A stretch of DNA of 64,000 nucleotides, taken from assembly GCA_947503965.1 (NCBI GenBank), contig CANNFU010000005.1, positions 1 through 64,000 on the forward strand. The letters are read 5' to 3'. The stretch is from an uncultured Paracoccaceae bacterium. GTDB lineage: Bacteria > Pseudomonadota > Alphaproteobacteria > Rhodobacterales > Rhodobacteraceae. The notes under the pieces were generated by a model. That model was not told the origin of the DNA and did no database searches. It saw nothing but the letters and a program-made list of their open reading frames with translations. How positions within the stretch are numbered: the first letter of the stretch is position 1; each line of letters begins with the position of its first letter. Below, one piece after another: positions 35,241 to 43,527 of this stretch. A program made the translations under genes and the position numbers.

Positions 35241-36528
35241 TTTCGTGTGCGACCTGACGCCTGCGCAGGTTGTGGCACTGCCGCATCTGTTTGATTTCTG
35301 GGCCTTGCCGCATCAGGTGCCGCCTGAGGGGGACTGGCGCACCTGGGTGATCCTGGGGGGGCGTGGCGCGGGCAAGACCCGTGCGGGCGCGGAATGGGTG
35401 CGGTCCATGGTGGAAGGGCCGACGCCCGGTGCACCGGGTGTGGCGCGCCGCGTCGCCTTGGTGGCCGAGACGATGGAGCAGGCGCGCGAGGTGATGGTTT
35501 TTGGTGAAAGCGGGATCATGGCGTTGTGTCCGCCAGATCGCAGGCCCGACTGGATTGCCGGGCGGCGGTTGCTGGTTTGGCCCAATGGTGCGCAGGCGCA
35601 GCTTTATTCCGCCCATGAGCCCGAGAGTTTGCGTGGGCCGCAATTTGATGCGCTTTGGGCCGACGAATTGGCCAAGTGGCGCAAGGGGCAGGCGGCGTGG
35701 GATATGTTGCAGTTTGGGCTGCGGCTGGGGGATCAGCCGCGCGCCTGTGTGACGACCACACCGCGCCGGGTAAAGCTGCTGCGGGATTTGCTGGAGCGCG
35801 ACAGCACCGTTGTCACACATGCGCCGACGCAGGCGAACCGGGCCAATCTGGCAGACGGGTTTCTGGAGGAGATCGAAGCACGATATGGCGGCACGTCGTT
35901 GGGCCGACAGGAGATTGATGGGGTTCTTCTGGCTGATGTAGACGGCGCGCTGTGGTCGCAGGAGCAGGTGTTGGCCGCACAGGCTGAGGTGCCGGAGTGT
36001 GATCGGGTCGTCGTGGCCATTGATCCGCCGGGGTCTTCGCATCGTGGATCTGATGAGTGTGGGATCGTGGTGGCGGGTGTGGTCACGCAAGGCCCGGTGC
36101 AGGATTGGCGGGCCTTTGTGATTGAGGATGCCTCAATCCCCTCAGCACGCCCGACAGATTGGGCCAAGGCGGCGATTGCGGCGATGCAACGCCATGGGGC
36201 AGATCGGTTGGTGGCAGAGGTCAACCAAGGGGGCGAGATGGTGGAGGCTGTCCTGCGCCAGATTGATCCGCTGGTGCCGTATCGGTCGGTGCATGCCAGC
36301 AAGGGCAAGGTGGCGCGGGCGGAGCCTGTGGCGGCCTTGTACGAGCAGGGGCGTGTTTTTCATTCCCGTGGGCTGGGCCGGCTGGAAGATCAAATGTGCC
36401 AGATGACCACCAAGGGATTCGATGGAATCGGGTCGCCTGACCGGGTCGATGCGCTGGTCTGGGCCTTGCATGATCTGATGATTGAGCCTGCGAAAAAGTG
36501 GCTGAACCCCAAGATACGTGGGCTTTGA
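35131..36528 (+). CDS. GTA large terminase (g2)
   Basis: A 465-residue packaging motor. ATPase Walker A GGRGAGKTRAGAEW and Walker B LWADELAKW are in the N-terminal half; the nuclease domain follows with DPPGSSHRGSDECGIVVAG and a late Asp in GSPDRVDALVWAL. It fills GTA heads with about 4 kb host DNA in relatives. ATG 35131 has an excellent AGAGGAGG site 7 bp upstream but makes a 110-bp overlap with g1; ATGs at 35152 and 35176 or GTG 35247 are alternatives that shorten only the poorly conserved N terminus. Confidence 0.93.
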   Translation: MPSKGNAMEPQRSTLMRSELKSGARLIASARPWRQTDFVCDLTPAQVVALPHLFDFWALPHQVPPEGDWRTWVILGGRGAGKTRAGAEWVRSMVEGPTPGAPGVARRVALVAETMEQAREVMVFGESGIMALCPPDRRPDWIAGRRLLVWPNGAQAQLYSAHEPESLRGPQFDALWADELAKWRKGQAAWDMLQFGLRLGDQPRACVTTTPRRVKLLRDLLERDSTVVTHAPTQANRANLADGFLEEIEARYGGTSLGRQEIDGVLLADVDGALWSQEQVLAAQAEVPECDRVVVAIDPPGSSHRGSDECGIVVAGVVTQGPVQDWRAFVIEDASIPSARPTDWAKAAIAAMQRHGADRLVAEVNQGGEMVEAVLRQIDPLVPYRSVHASKGKVARAEPVAALYEQGRVFHSRGLGRLEDQMCQMTTKGFDGIGSPDRVDALVWALHDLMIEPAKKWLNPKIRGL

Positions 36529-36543
36529 GCACCGTTGCAGGGG

Positions 36544-36555
36544 CACCGCGCGGTG
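36544..36555. repeat. Perfect 12-bp palindrome between terminase and portal genes
   Basis: CACCGCGCGGTG lies in the 113-bp gap 3' of the large terminase gene, with partial extension (GGGG/TCCC) on both sides. It could form a small hairpin. No function can be assigned. Confidence 0.3.
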
Positions 36556-36641
36556 GTGTCCCAGCTTCGTAAGACCTTTAAGCCAAATTGTTTTTCGTGG
36601 ATCACAGACGGCCACCATCGGCCGGCACCAGGGAGTTTTGG

Positions 36642-37820
36642 ATGTTTGAATTTTTAAATCGTGCAAAGCCGGACGCAAGCCAGGTTGAGCTGAAAGCCTC
36701 GGCCACGGGGCGTGTGTTGGCGATGTCCGGTGCCGGTCGTGTGGCCTGGTCCCCGCGGGATGTGGTGTCGCTGACCCGGAGTGGTTTTACAGTCAATCCG
36801 ATCGGGTTTCGTGCCGTGAAGATGATTGCAGAGGCAGCGGCAGCTTTGCCGGTGGTCGTGCAGGATGCCGAGCGTCGTTATGATACCCATCCCGTGCAAG
36901 CGCTGCTGTCCCGCCCGAATGCGGGGCAGGGCCGGGCGGAACTGTTGGAGGCATTGTTCGGGCAGGTTTTGTTGACGGGTAATGGGTATTTGGAGGCTGT
37001 GGCGGATGATGATCTGCCGGTCGAGATGCATGTCTTACGCTCGGACCGGATGTCTGTTGTGCCGGGGGCCGATGGATGGCCTGTGGCCTATGAGTATAAC
37101 GTGAATGGCCGCAAGCATCGTTTCGCGGTGGCGGACGGATTAAACCCGATTTGCCATATCAAGAGCTTTCATCCGCAGGATGATCATTACGGGTTTTCGG
37201 CCTTGCAGGCAGCGGCGGCCGCGATTGATGTGCATAATGCCGCGTCGCGCTGGTCGAAGGCTTTGCTGGATAATGCTGCGCGGCCATCGGGGGCGATTGT
37301 CTATCGTGGTGCAGATGGCCAAGCGTCATTGAGCGAGGATCAGTATGATCGCTTGCTGACAGAGATGGAGACGCAACACCAGGGTGCGCGCAACGCGGGC
37401 CGTCCGATGTTGCTGGAAGGTGGTTTGGATTGGAAGCCGATGGGCTTTTCACCCTCTGACATGGAATTTCAGAAGACCAAGGAGGCTGCGGCGCGGGAGA
37501 TTGCGATTGCCTTTGGGGTGCCACCGATGTTGTTGGGAATCCCCGGCGATGCAACTTACGCCAATTATCAGGAGGCAAACCGGGCATTCTATCGTCTGAC
37601 GGTGTTGCCGCTAGCCGCGCGTGTTGTCAGTGCGATTGCCGATTGGCTGTCGGATTTCACGGGCGAGCGGATTGAATTGCGTCCCGATCTGGATCAGATC
37701 CCCGCGCTTTCGGCAGAGCGTGATGCGCAGTGGCGCAGAGTGGGGGAAGCAGCGTTTTTGACGGATGCTGAAAAGCGGTCTTTGCTGGGCCTGCCTGCGT
37801 TGGAGGTTGGCGATGGATAA
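36642..37820 (+). CDS. GTA portal protein (g3)
   Basis: A 392-residue HK97-family portal that forms the DNA gate at the head vertex. Landmarks: NPIGFRAVKMIAEAAAALPVVV, HPVQALLSRPNAGQGRAELLEALFGQVLLTGNGYLE, KEAAAREIAIAFGVPPMLLGIPGDATYANYQEANRAFYRLTVLPL. ATG 36642 follows AGGGAGTTTTGG. It overlaps the next small gene by 8 bp. Confidence 0.95.
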   Translation: MFEFLNRAKPDASQVELKASATGRVLAMSGAGRVAWSPRDVVSLTRSGFTVNPIGFRAVKMIAEAAAALPVVVQDAERRYDTHPVQALLSRPNAGQGRAELLEALFGQVLLTGNGYLEAVADDDLPVEMHVLRSDRMSVVPGADGWPVAYEYNVNGRKHRFAVADGLNPICHIKSFHPQDDHYGFSALQAAAAAIDVHNAASRWSKALLDNAARPSGAIVYRGADGQASLSEDQYDRLLTEMETQHQGARNAGRPMLLEGGLDWKPMGFSPSDMEFQKTKEAAAREIAIAFGVPPMLLGIPGDATYANYQEANRAFYRLTVLPLAARVVSAIADWLSDFTGERIELRPDLDQIPALSAERDAQWRRVGEAAFLTDAEKRSLLGLPALEVGDG

Positions 37821-38025
37821 CAAGATTGTCGATATGAACGGGAAGCCCCGTCAGCAGACACAGCCACCCGTTTCGGATTTCTGGTTCGCGCAGGTCGATG
37901 TGCGCCTGGGTCGGATTGAGTTCATGGTATCCCGGTTGGAATGGCAGATTTGGCTGATTGTGTGTGGCTGCGCCGGATTGCTGGTTTTCGAAATTGTCAA
38001 AGCGCTGAGCGGGAGACCCCTATGA
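37813..38025 (+). CDS. GTA small membrane ORF between portal and protease (g3.5-like)
   Basis: A 70-residue protein with a Pro/Gln-rich start (MDNKIVDMNGKPRQQTQPPVSDFWFAQVDVRLGRIEFMVSRLEWQ) and a single C-terminal TM helix (IWLIVCGCAGLLVFEIVKALS). It lies exactly where Rhodobacterales GTAs carry a small ORF between portal and protease. Role unknown. Overlaps: 8 bp with portal, ATGA with protease. Confidence 0.8.
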   Translation: MDNKIVDMNGKPRQQTQPPVSDFWFAQVDVRLGRIEFMVSRLEWQIWLIVCGCAGLLVFEIVKALSGRPL

Positions 38026-38552
38026 ATTTGGAACATAAATTTTGTGCGCTGGGCACGGATGTAACCGTGACGGATGGGACGGTGATCAGCGGCTATGCGT
38101 CGCTGTTTGGAAAGTCCGATCAGGGTGGTGACACGGTCGAACGCGGTGCTTATGGCGCGTCACTGGCGCAAGGCCGCGGCGTGAAAATGCTGTGGCAGCA
38201 CGATCCGGCCCAGCCGATTGGCGTCTGGGATGAGGTGCGCGAGGATGAGCGCGGGCTTTGGGTCAAGGGCCGGTTGCTGACTGATGTGGCCAAGGGCCGT
38301 GAGGCGGCATCGCTGATTGGGGCCGGGGCGATTGATGGCTTGTCCATCGGGTATCGCACCGTGAAGGCCCGCAAAGATGACAAGGGCGGTCGCCTTTTGT
38401 CGGAGCTGGAGCTTTGGGAGGTGTCGCTGGTGACGTTCCCGATGCTTCCTGATGCGCGTGTTGGCGCCAAGGGGGATGACCCTGTGGATGCCGCGATGCG
38501 TGACTTGGCTGCTGCATTTGAGGGTGCGCGCCGTTTGATGGCACGGGACTAA
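38022..38552 (+). CDS. GTA prohead protease (g4)
   Basis: A 176-residue HK97-type maturation protease. Motifs SGYASLFGKSDQGGDTVERGAYGASLA, MLWQHDPAQPIGVWDEVREDERGL (catalytic His) and AIDGLSIGYRT (catalytic Ser) are clear. It removes the N-terminal scaffold of the capsid protein encoded next. The start overlaps the previous stop as ATGA. Confidence 0.94.
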   Translation: MNLEHKFCALGTDVTVTDGTVISGYASLFGKSDQGGDTVERGAYGASLAQGRGVKMLWQHDPAQPIGVWDEVREDERGLWVKGRLLTDVAKGREAASLIGAGAIDGLSIGYRTVKARKDDKGGRLLSELELWEVSLVTFPMLPDARVGAKGDDPVDAAMRDLAAAFEGARRLMARD

Positions 38553-38579
38553 CCCCCGCCACGATCAAAGGACTGATTG

Positions 38580-39761
38580 ATGACGACAACTGAGAGTAAT
38601 TCTCGGGTCGGGGAAGATGTGTCTCCTGCCCATGCGCTGAACACGGCGATTGCCGGGTTCATGAGCGATTTCAAAGACTTTTCCCACGGCGTGAATGCCA
38701 AACTTCAAAAACAGGATGACCGGATGAACAAGCTGGACCGAAAGACGATGACGAATGCCCGCCCTGCGCTGGCGACGGCCGCGAGCGAGGATGCGCCGCA
38801 TCAGAAGGCGTTTGCCGCTTACTTGCGTTCGGGCGATGACGACGGCCTGCGCGGGCTGGAGCTGGAAGGCAAGGCGCTGAATACATCTGTGGCGGCTGAT
38901 GGTGGTTATCTGGTGGACCCGCAGACGGCGGCGACGATCCAGAGCACGTTGTCTTCGACGGCCTCTATCCGGTCGATTGCGAATGTCGTGAATGTGGATG
39001 CGACATCGTATGATGTGCTGGTGGATCTTACTGAAATGGGTGCGGGCTGGGCCACGGAGACGGCTGCTGTGACCGAGACCGACACGCCGCAGATCGAGCG
39101 GATTTCTATTCCGCTGCACGAATTGTCAGCGCTTCCAAAGGCATCACAGCGTTTGCTGGATGACAGTGCGTTTGACATCGAAGGCTGGCTGGCCGGGCGT
39201 ATTGCGGACAAGTTTGCGCGGTCTGAGGCGAATGCTTTTGTTTCGGGTGACGGTGTGGACAAGCCCACGGGCATGCTGACCTATCCGACAGTCGACAATG
39301 ACAGCTGGGCCTGGGGCAATATCGGTTATGTGCCTTCGGGCACAGCGGGTGGCATTACGCGCGCTGATCCGATTGTGGATCTGGTTTACGCGCTGGGGGC
39401 TGAGTACCGCGCGAACGGCACCTTTGTCATGAATTCCAAAACGGCCGGGACCGTCCGGAAGCTGAAGGATAATGATGGTCGCTTTGTGTGGGTTGATGGC
39501 CTGGCGGTGGGTGAGCCTGCGCGTCTGCTGGGGTACCGCGTGCTGATTGCCGAAGACATGCCCGATATCGATGACGATGCGATGGCGATTGCCTTTGGCG
39601 ATTTCCAAGCCGGTTACACGGTAGCTGAACGCCCTGATCTGCGTGTGCTGCGCGACCCGTTCTCGGCCAAACCGCATGTGCTGTTCTATGCGACCAAGCG
39701 CGTTGGTGGTGCGGTCAGCGATTTTGCAGCGATCAAGCTGCTGAAATTCGCGGTCAGCTAA
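38580..39761 (+). CDS. GTA major capsid protein (g5)
   Basis: A 393-residue HK97-fold capsid protein. Residues 1-98 are a charged helical delta domain (FMSDFKDFSHGVNAKLQKQDDRMNKLDRK). The likely cleavage is after Lys98 (LELEGK / ALNTSVAADGGYLV), by analogy with the R. capsulatus GTA capsid, which is cut near residue 101. The rest is the shell domain with the family segments YLVDPQTA and LPKASQRLLDDSAFDIEGWL. AAAGGA is 8 bp before ATG 38580. An unusual 166-bp structured gap follows. Confidence 0.96.
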   Translation: MTTTESNSRVGEDVSPAHALNTAIAGFMSDFKDFSHGVNAKLQKQDDRMNKLDRKTMTNARPALATAASEDAPHQKAFAAYLRSGDDDGLRGLELEGKALNTSVAADGGYLVDPQTAATIQSTLSSTASIRSIANVVNVDATSYDVLVDLTEMGAGWATETAAVTETDTPQIERISIPLHELSALPKASQRLLDDSAFDIEGWLAGRIADKFARSEANAFVSGDGVDKPTGMLTYPTVDNDSWAWGNIGYVPSGTAGGITRADPIVDLVYALGAEYRANGTFVMNSKTAGTVRKLKDNDGRFVWVDGLAVGEPARLLGYRVLIAEDMPDIDDDAMAIAFGDFQAGYTVAERPDLRVLRDPFSAKPHVLFYATKRVGGAVSDFAAIKLLKFAVS

Positions 39762-39768
39762 CGCTGAA

Positions 39769-39906
39769 CCCCGCGAAGGGGTGCGCCCTCATGCAGGGCG
39801 CGTCCTTCCCGGACGCATGCGAGACATCCTTCGTGTTGTCTAGCTGCTCCCTTCCGTCCGAGCAATGCGGGGGGTGTGCATGCGTCCGGGATCCTATCGG
39901 ACGATA
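39769..39906 (+). ncRNA. Candidate structured RNA element between capsid and connector genes
   Basis: Several stems are predicted by eye. They are CCCC-GCGAA-GGGG (39769-39781) and GCGCCCT-CATGC-AGGGCGC (39783-39801). A perfect 13-bp stem pairs 39808-39820 with 39878-39890; it encloses two small hairpins, AGACA/TGTCT (39822-39826, 39837-39841) and TGCTC/GAGCA (39845-39849, 39860-39864). An alternative stem CGTCCG/CGGACG (39883-39888, 39898-39903) competes with the 13-bp stem. It could be a cis-regulatory or processing element. I do not recognise it as a known RNA family. Confidence 0.45.
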
Positions 39907-39927
39907 CGTGATTTTCGGAGTAGTTCC

Positions 39928-40527
39928 ATGATGTTAGTCGAAGAGACCACCGTGCCGCAATCGGCCTTGCCGGTCGCACAGTTAAGAGACCATTTGCGCC
40001 TTGGTTCGGGGTTTTCGGACGACGATCTGCAGGACCCGGTGCTTGAGAATTATCTGCGCGCCAGCATGGCCGCGATTGAGGCCCGCACTGGCAAAATCCT
40101 GATTGAGCGCGAGTTCAGCTGGACCCTTACGGCCTGGCGCGACAGTCGCCGTCAGCCGCTGCCGGTGGCCCCGGTGAACGCAATTACCGCTGTCATGTTG
40201 ATTGATATGAACGGGGACGAAACATTTGCCGACGGTGATGCGTGGTATCTGGAACCTGACAGCCAGCGGCCCAGCCTGAAGGCGGTGGCGCACTGCCTGC
40301 CGTCGCTGCCTGTCAACGGGTCGGTGCGGATTGGTTTGCTGGCCGGTTTTGGCCCCGAGTGGGGTGATTTGCCTGCTGATCTGGCGCAGGCGGTGCTGAT
40401 GCTGGCGGCGCATTACTACGAATATCGCCATGACATGGTGCAGGGGACGCCCGCGATGCCCTTTGGCGTGTCCGCGTTGATTGAGCGCTATCGCACAGTG
40501 CGTCTGTTCATGGGGGGCCGCGCATGA
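39928..40527 (+). CDS. GTA head-tail connector (g6)
   Basis: A 199-residue phage connector-type protein (phiE125 gp8 / gp6-like): LPVAQLRDHLRLGSGFSDDDLQDPVLENYLRASMAAIEARTGKILIEREFSWTL..., AHYYEYRHDMVQG. It forms the adaptor ring under the portal. ATG 39928 has CGGAG 7 bp upstream; an in-frame reading from 39865 would start inside the structured gap. Its stop overlaps g7 as ATGA. Confidence 0.93.
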   Translation: MMLVEETTVPQSALPVAQLRDHLRLGSGFSDDDLQDPVLENYLRASMAAIEARTGKILIEREFSWTLTAWRDSRRQPLPVAPVNAITAVMLIDMNGDETFADGDAWYLEPDSQRPSLKAVAHCLPSLPVNGSVRIGLLAGFGPEWGDLPADLAQAVLMLAAHYYEYRHDMVQGTPAMPFGVSALIERYRTVRLFMGGRA

Positions 40528-40862
40528 AGGGGCCATATCTGAACCGTGCGCTGACACTTGAGACGCAGATGCAGGTGCCAGATGGTGCGGGGGGATATAC
40601 CCGCGATTGGCAGTCCATTGGTGTTGTCTGGGCCGAGGTGAAGGCAGGATCAGGTCGTGAGACGGCGGCCTTTGCCGTGACAGTGTCCCGCGTGCCTTAC
40701 CGGATTGTGATGCGTGCGACGGCTTATGGTGCCCCGTCCCGCCCGGTTGCGGGCCAACGGTTTCGCGAGGGCGATCGCATTTTTCATATCAACGCGGTGG
40801 CCGAGAAAGGCCATGATGGCCGGTTCCTGACCTGTCATGCAGAGGAAGAGGTGGCGTCATGA
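40524..40862 (+). CDS. GTA head closure protein (g7)
   Basis: A 112-residue SPP1 gp16-like head-tail adaptor: LNRALTLETQMQVPDGAGGYTRDWQSIGVVWAEVKAGSGRE and the final HINAVAEKGHDGRFLTCHAEEE. It seals the head after packaging. ATGA overlaps on both sides. Confidence 0.92.
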   Translation: MKGPYLNRALTLETQMQVPDGAGGYTRDWQSIGVVWAEVKAGSGRETAAFAVTVSRVPYRIVMRATAYGAPSRPVAGQRFREGDRIFHINAVAEKGHDGRFLTCHAEEEVAS

Positions 40863-41272
40863 GTTACGGTGTTGCGGCGGCCCTGCAAGGGGCGGTGTTT
40901 CAGGCGCTGTCGAATGATCCTGCACTTGGTGCTTTGGTCGGCGATGCGGTCTATGACGCGCTGCCGCCGGGGGCATTGCCTGCGCTGTATGTGATCCTGG
41001 GATCAGAGGATGTGAAAGACGCCTCTGACAAGACTGGAGGCGGTGCGTTGCATGAATTCACCGTGTCCGTTGTGACCGAAAGTGCCGGATTTACGTTGGC
41101 CAAGATGGCGGCGGCGGCGGTCAGTGATGCGCTGGTCGATGCTGATCTAAGCCTGTCACGGGGCGCTTTGGTGTCATTGAATTTCTATAAGGCGAAAGCC
41201 GCCCGGGTGGGTACGGGCGATATCCGCCAGATCAATCTGATTTTCCGTGCCCGCGTTGCGGATGACACGTAA
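40859..41272 (+). CDS. GTA tail terminator, DUF3168 (g8)
   Basis: A 137-residue DUF3168 protein: LQGAVFQALSNDPALGALVGDAVYDALPPGALPALYVILGSEDVKDASDKTGGGALHEFTVSVV. Members cap the tail tube at the head interface. Coupled to g7 by ATGA. Confidence 0.93.
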   Translation: MSYGVAAALQGAVFQALSNDPALGALVGDAVYDALPPGALPALYVILGSEDVKDASDKTGGGALHEFTVSVVTESAGFTLAKMAAAAVSDALVDADLSLSRGALVSLNFYKAKAARVGTGDIRQINLIFRARVADDT

Positions 41273-41299
41273 CCCCAATTCTTTTGAAGGAGAGTGCCA

Positions 41300-41716
41300 A
41301 TGGTGGCCCAGAACGGTAAAGACCTGCTGATCAAGATTGACATGACAGGTGGTGGATCATTTGAAACGGCGGCGGGCCTGCGGGCGACGCGCATCAGTTT
41401 CAACGCCGAAAGTGTTGAGGTGACAAGCCTTGAAAGCACTGGTGGCTGGCGTGAACTGCTGGGTGGGGCGGGGGTCAAGACTGCCTCAATCTCCGGCTCG
41501 GGCGTGTTCAAGGATGAGGGGACGGATGAGCGGGCGCGCCAGATCTTCTTTGATGGTGAGACACCGAATTTTCAGGTGATTATTCCCGACTTTGGCACGG
41601 TTGAGGGGGCGTTTCAGATCACGTCGATTGAATATGCCGGGTCGCATAATGGAGAGGCGACTTATGAATTGTCACTGGCCTCTGCCGGGCCGCTGACCTT
41701 TACGGCGCTGATCTGA
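41300..41716 (+). CDS. GTA major tail protein (g9)
   Basis: A 138-residue TP901-1-type tail tube protein: AQNGKDLLIKIDMTGGGSFETAAGLRATRISFNAESVEVTSLESTGGWRELL... A GTG at 41294 is also in frame, but ATG 41300 has the ideal AAGGAG spacing (7 bp). TGATG coupling to the next gene. Confidence 0.94.
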   Translation: MVAQNGKDLLIKIDMTGGGSFETAAGLRATRISFNAESVEVTSLESTGGWRELLGGAGVKTASISGSGVFKDEGTDERARQIFFDGETPNFQVIIPDFGTVEGAFQITSIEYAGSHNGEATYELSLASAGPLTFTALI

Positions 41717-42030
41717 TGGCGAACCCCTGGACGGGAGAGGTGAGCATTCGCATCAATGGTGAGCCGCATGACTGCAGGCTGACCCTTGGGGCGCTGGTCG
41801 GTCTGGAAGAGGCTTTGGGCGCGGGATCACTGGTTGATCTGGCCCAACGCTTTGAGGCGGGCGGTTTTTCCAGTCGTGATGTCATGGCCGTCATTGTCGC
41901 GGGGCTGCGCGGGGGCGGGTGGAACGGTGCCTCATCTGATTTGATGACCGCCGAGATTGAGGGCGGCCCTGTGGGGGCTGCCAAGGTCGCCGCATTGCTG
42001 TTGACCCGCGCGTTTTCGGTACCGGACTAG
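41716..42030 (+). CDS. GTA protein g10 (gene transfer agent family, tail chaperone-like)
   Basis: A 104-residue protein: MANPWTGEVSIRINGEPHDCRLTLGALVGLEEALGAGSLVDLAQRFEAGGFSSRDVMAVIVAGLRGGGW. This is the typical GTA g10 family, placed between tail tube and tape measure where phages encode tail assembly chaperones. Its start shares one base with the g9 stop. Confidence 0.9.
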   Translation: MANPWTGEVSIRINGEPHDCRLTLGALVGLEEALGAGSLVDLAQRFEAGGFSSRDVMAVIVAGLRGGGWNGASSDLMTAEIEGGPVGAAKVAALLLTRAFSVPD

Positions 42031-42035
42031 CGGCG

Positions 42036-42230
42036 ATGGATTGGGCCGGATTGATGCAGGCGGGTCTTGTTGGCCTACGCCTGAAGCCGCAGGAATTCTG
42101 GGCGCTGACCCCGATTGAGTTGCAGATCATGCTGGGTCTGAGCGGCAAGGAAGCCCCAATGGGTCGGGGCCGTCTGGACGATTTGCTGAAGGCGTTCCCT
42201 GACGAACCAAAGGACAAGGTTGATGGATGA
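42036..42230 (+). CDS. GTA phage tail assembly chaperone (g10.1-like)
   Basis: A 64-residue protein: MDWAGLMQAGLVGLRLKPQEFWALTPIELQIMLGLSG, the TAC_alpha-type pattern, with a charged tail. It begins 5 bp after g10 and overlaps the tape-measure gene by 8 bp. Confidence 0.87.
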   Translation: MDWAGLMQAGLVGLRLKPQEFWALTPIELQIMLGLSGKEAPMGRGRLDDLLKAFPDEPKDKVDG

Positions 42231-42882
42231 GATAGACAAACTGGACGCACTTGAAAGCGATGTGAGCGCCTTGGAGGCGACCTTGGGCGATGCCAGCGCG
42301 GTGACGGCGGCCTTTGACAGTCAACTGCGCGGTGTGCAGGGCACGCTGAACGAAACCACACGCGATTTGGGCAATCTTGAGCGTGGCTTTTCCGGTGGTC
42401 TGCGTCGTGCGTTTGATAGCCTGATCCTGGATGGTGCGACCTTGTCTGATGCGCTGGGCGGATTGGCGCAATCCATGGTGAATGCCGCGTATTCTGCGGC
42501 TATTCAGCCTGTCACGAACCAACTTGGGTCGGTATTGGCGAATGGGTTGAACGCGGCGGTCTCTAGCGTGATGCCTTTTGCTGATGGCGGATCGTTCGCG
42601 CAAGGCCGGGTGATGCCCTTTGCCAAAGGTGGCGTTGTCAGCAGTCCGACCACATTCCCCATGCGTGGCGGCACAGGGCTGATGGGTGAGGCGGGGCCAG
42701 AGGCCATCATGCCGTTGGCGCGTGGTGCTGATGGTCGGTTGGGTGTGCAGACCCAAGGCGGTCGCGCGGTGAATGTCACGATGAATATTAGCACCCCTGA
42801 CATTCAGGGCTTTCAGCGCAGCCAAAGCCAGATTGCGACGCAAATGTCGCGTGCTTTGGGCCGCGGTCAGCGTAATCGGTAG
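42223..42882 (+). CDS. GTA tail tape measure protein (g11)
   Basis: A 219-residue protein, very short for a tape measure, in keeping with the short GTA tail. N-terminal coiled region (MDEIDKLDALESDVSALEATLGD...), a central region and the typical Gly-rich phage segment FADGGSFAQGRVMPFAKGGVVSSPTTFPMRGGTGLMGEAGPEAIMPLARG. ATG 42223 follows AAAGGACAAGGTTG. Confidence 0.93.
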   Translation: MDEIDKLDALESDVSALEATLGDASAVTAAFDSQLRGVQGTLNETTRDLGNLERGFSGGLRRAFDSLILDGATLSDALGGLAQSMVNAAYSAAIQPVTNQLGSVLANGLNAAVSSVMPFADGGSFAQGRVMPFAKGGVVSSPTTFPMRGGTGLMGEAGPEAIMPLARGADGRLGVQTQGGRAVNVTMNISTPDIQGFQRSQSQIATQMSRALGRGQRNR

Positions 42883-42894
42883 GGAGTAGTTATA

Positions 42895-43527
42895 ATGGCA
42901 TTTCATGAGGTAAGATTTCCGGCATCGCTGAGCTTTGGGTCGGTCGGAGGCCCGGAGCGGCGGACAGAGATTGTCACGCTCGCCAATGGGTTTGAGGAAC
43001 GCAATACACCTTGGGCGCATGGCCGGCGGCGGTACGATGCAGGGCTGGGACTGCGGTCGCTCGATGATCTGGAGACACTGATTGCATTTTTTGAAGCGCG
43101 TCAGGGACAGTTGATTGGCTTTCGCTGGAAAGACTGGAGCGATTACCGGTCCTGTTCGCCCTCGGACGAGGTCTCCGATACGGATCAGTTGATCGGGTTG
43201 GGCGACGAGGTAACGGATGTCTGGCAATTGACCAAGGCCTACCGGTCTGGCGCGTTCACCTATGTGCGTCCGATCGCAAAACCTGTTGCAGGTTCCGTGC
43301 GTTTGTCACTGGGTGGTGACCCGTTGCGGGATGGCGTTGATTATACCGTCGATTATGAAACCGGCTTGGTCAGTTTTGTGCACCCTCCGAATATTGGAGC
43401 CGAGATACGCGCAGGCTTTGAGTTTGACGTGCCGGTCCGGTTCGACACTGACGGCATCATGACGTCGCTTTCGAGCTTTCAGGCGGGCGAGGCGCCTAAT
43501 ATTCCGGTTTTGGAGATCCGGGTATGA
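42895..43527 (+). CDS. GTA distal tail protein, DUF2460 (g12)
   Basis: A 210-residue DUF2460 protein: MAFHEVRFPASLSFGSVGGPERRTEIVTLANGFEERNTPWAHGRRRYDAGLGLRSLDDLETLIAFFEARQGQLIGFRWKDWSDYRS. It forms the distal tail ring. ATGA overlap with the hub gene. Confidence 0.94.
   Translation: MAFHEVRFPASLSFGSVGGPERRTEIVTLANGFEERNTPWAHGRRRYDAGLGLRSLDDLETLIAFFEARQGQLIGFRWKDWSDYRSCSPSDEVSDTDQLIGLGDEVTDVWQLTKAYRSGAFTYVRPIAKPVAGSVRLSLGGDPLRDGVDYTVDYETGLVSFVHPPNIGAEIRAGFEFDVPVRFDTDGIMTSLSSFQAGEAPNIPVLEIRV

Noticed and set aside
42127..43227. 366-codon minus-strand frame opposite tape measure and distal tail genes
   Set aside because: Overlaps two conserved GTA genes and has Arg/His-rich shadow composition.
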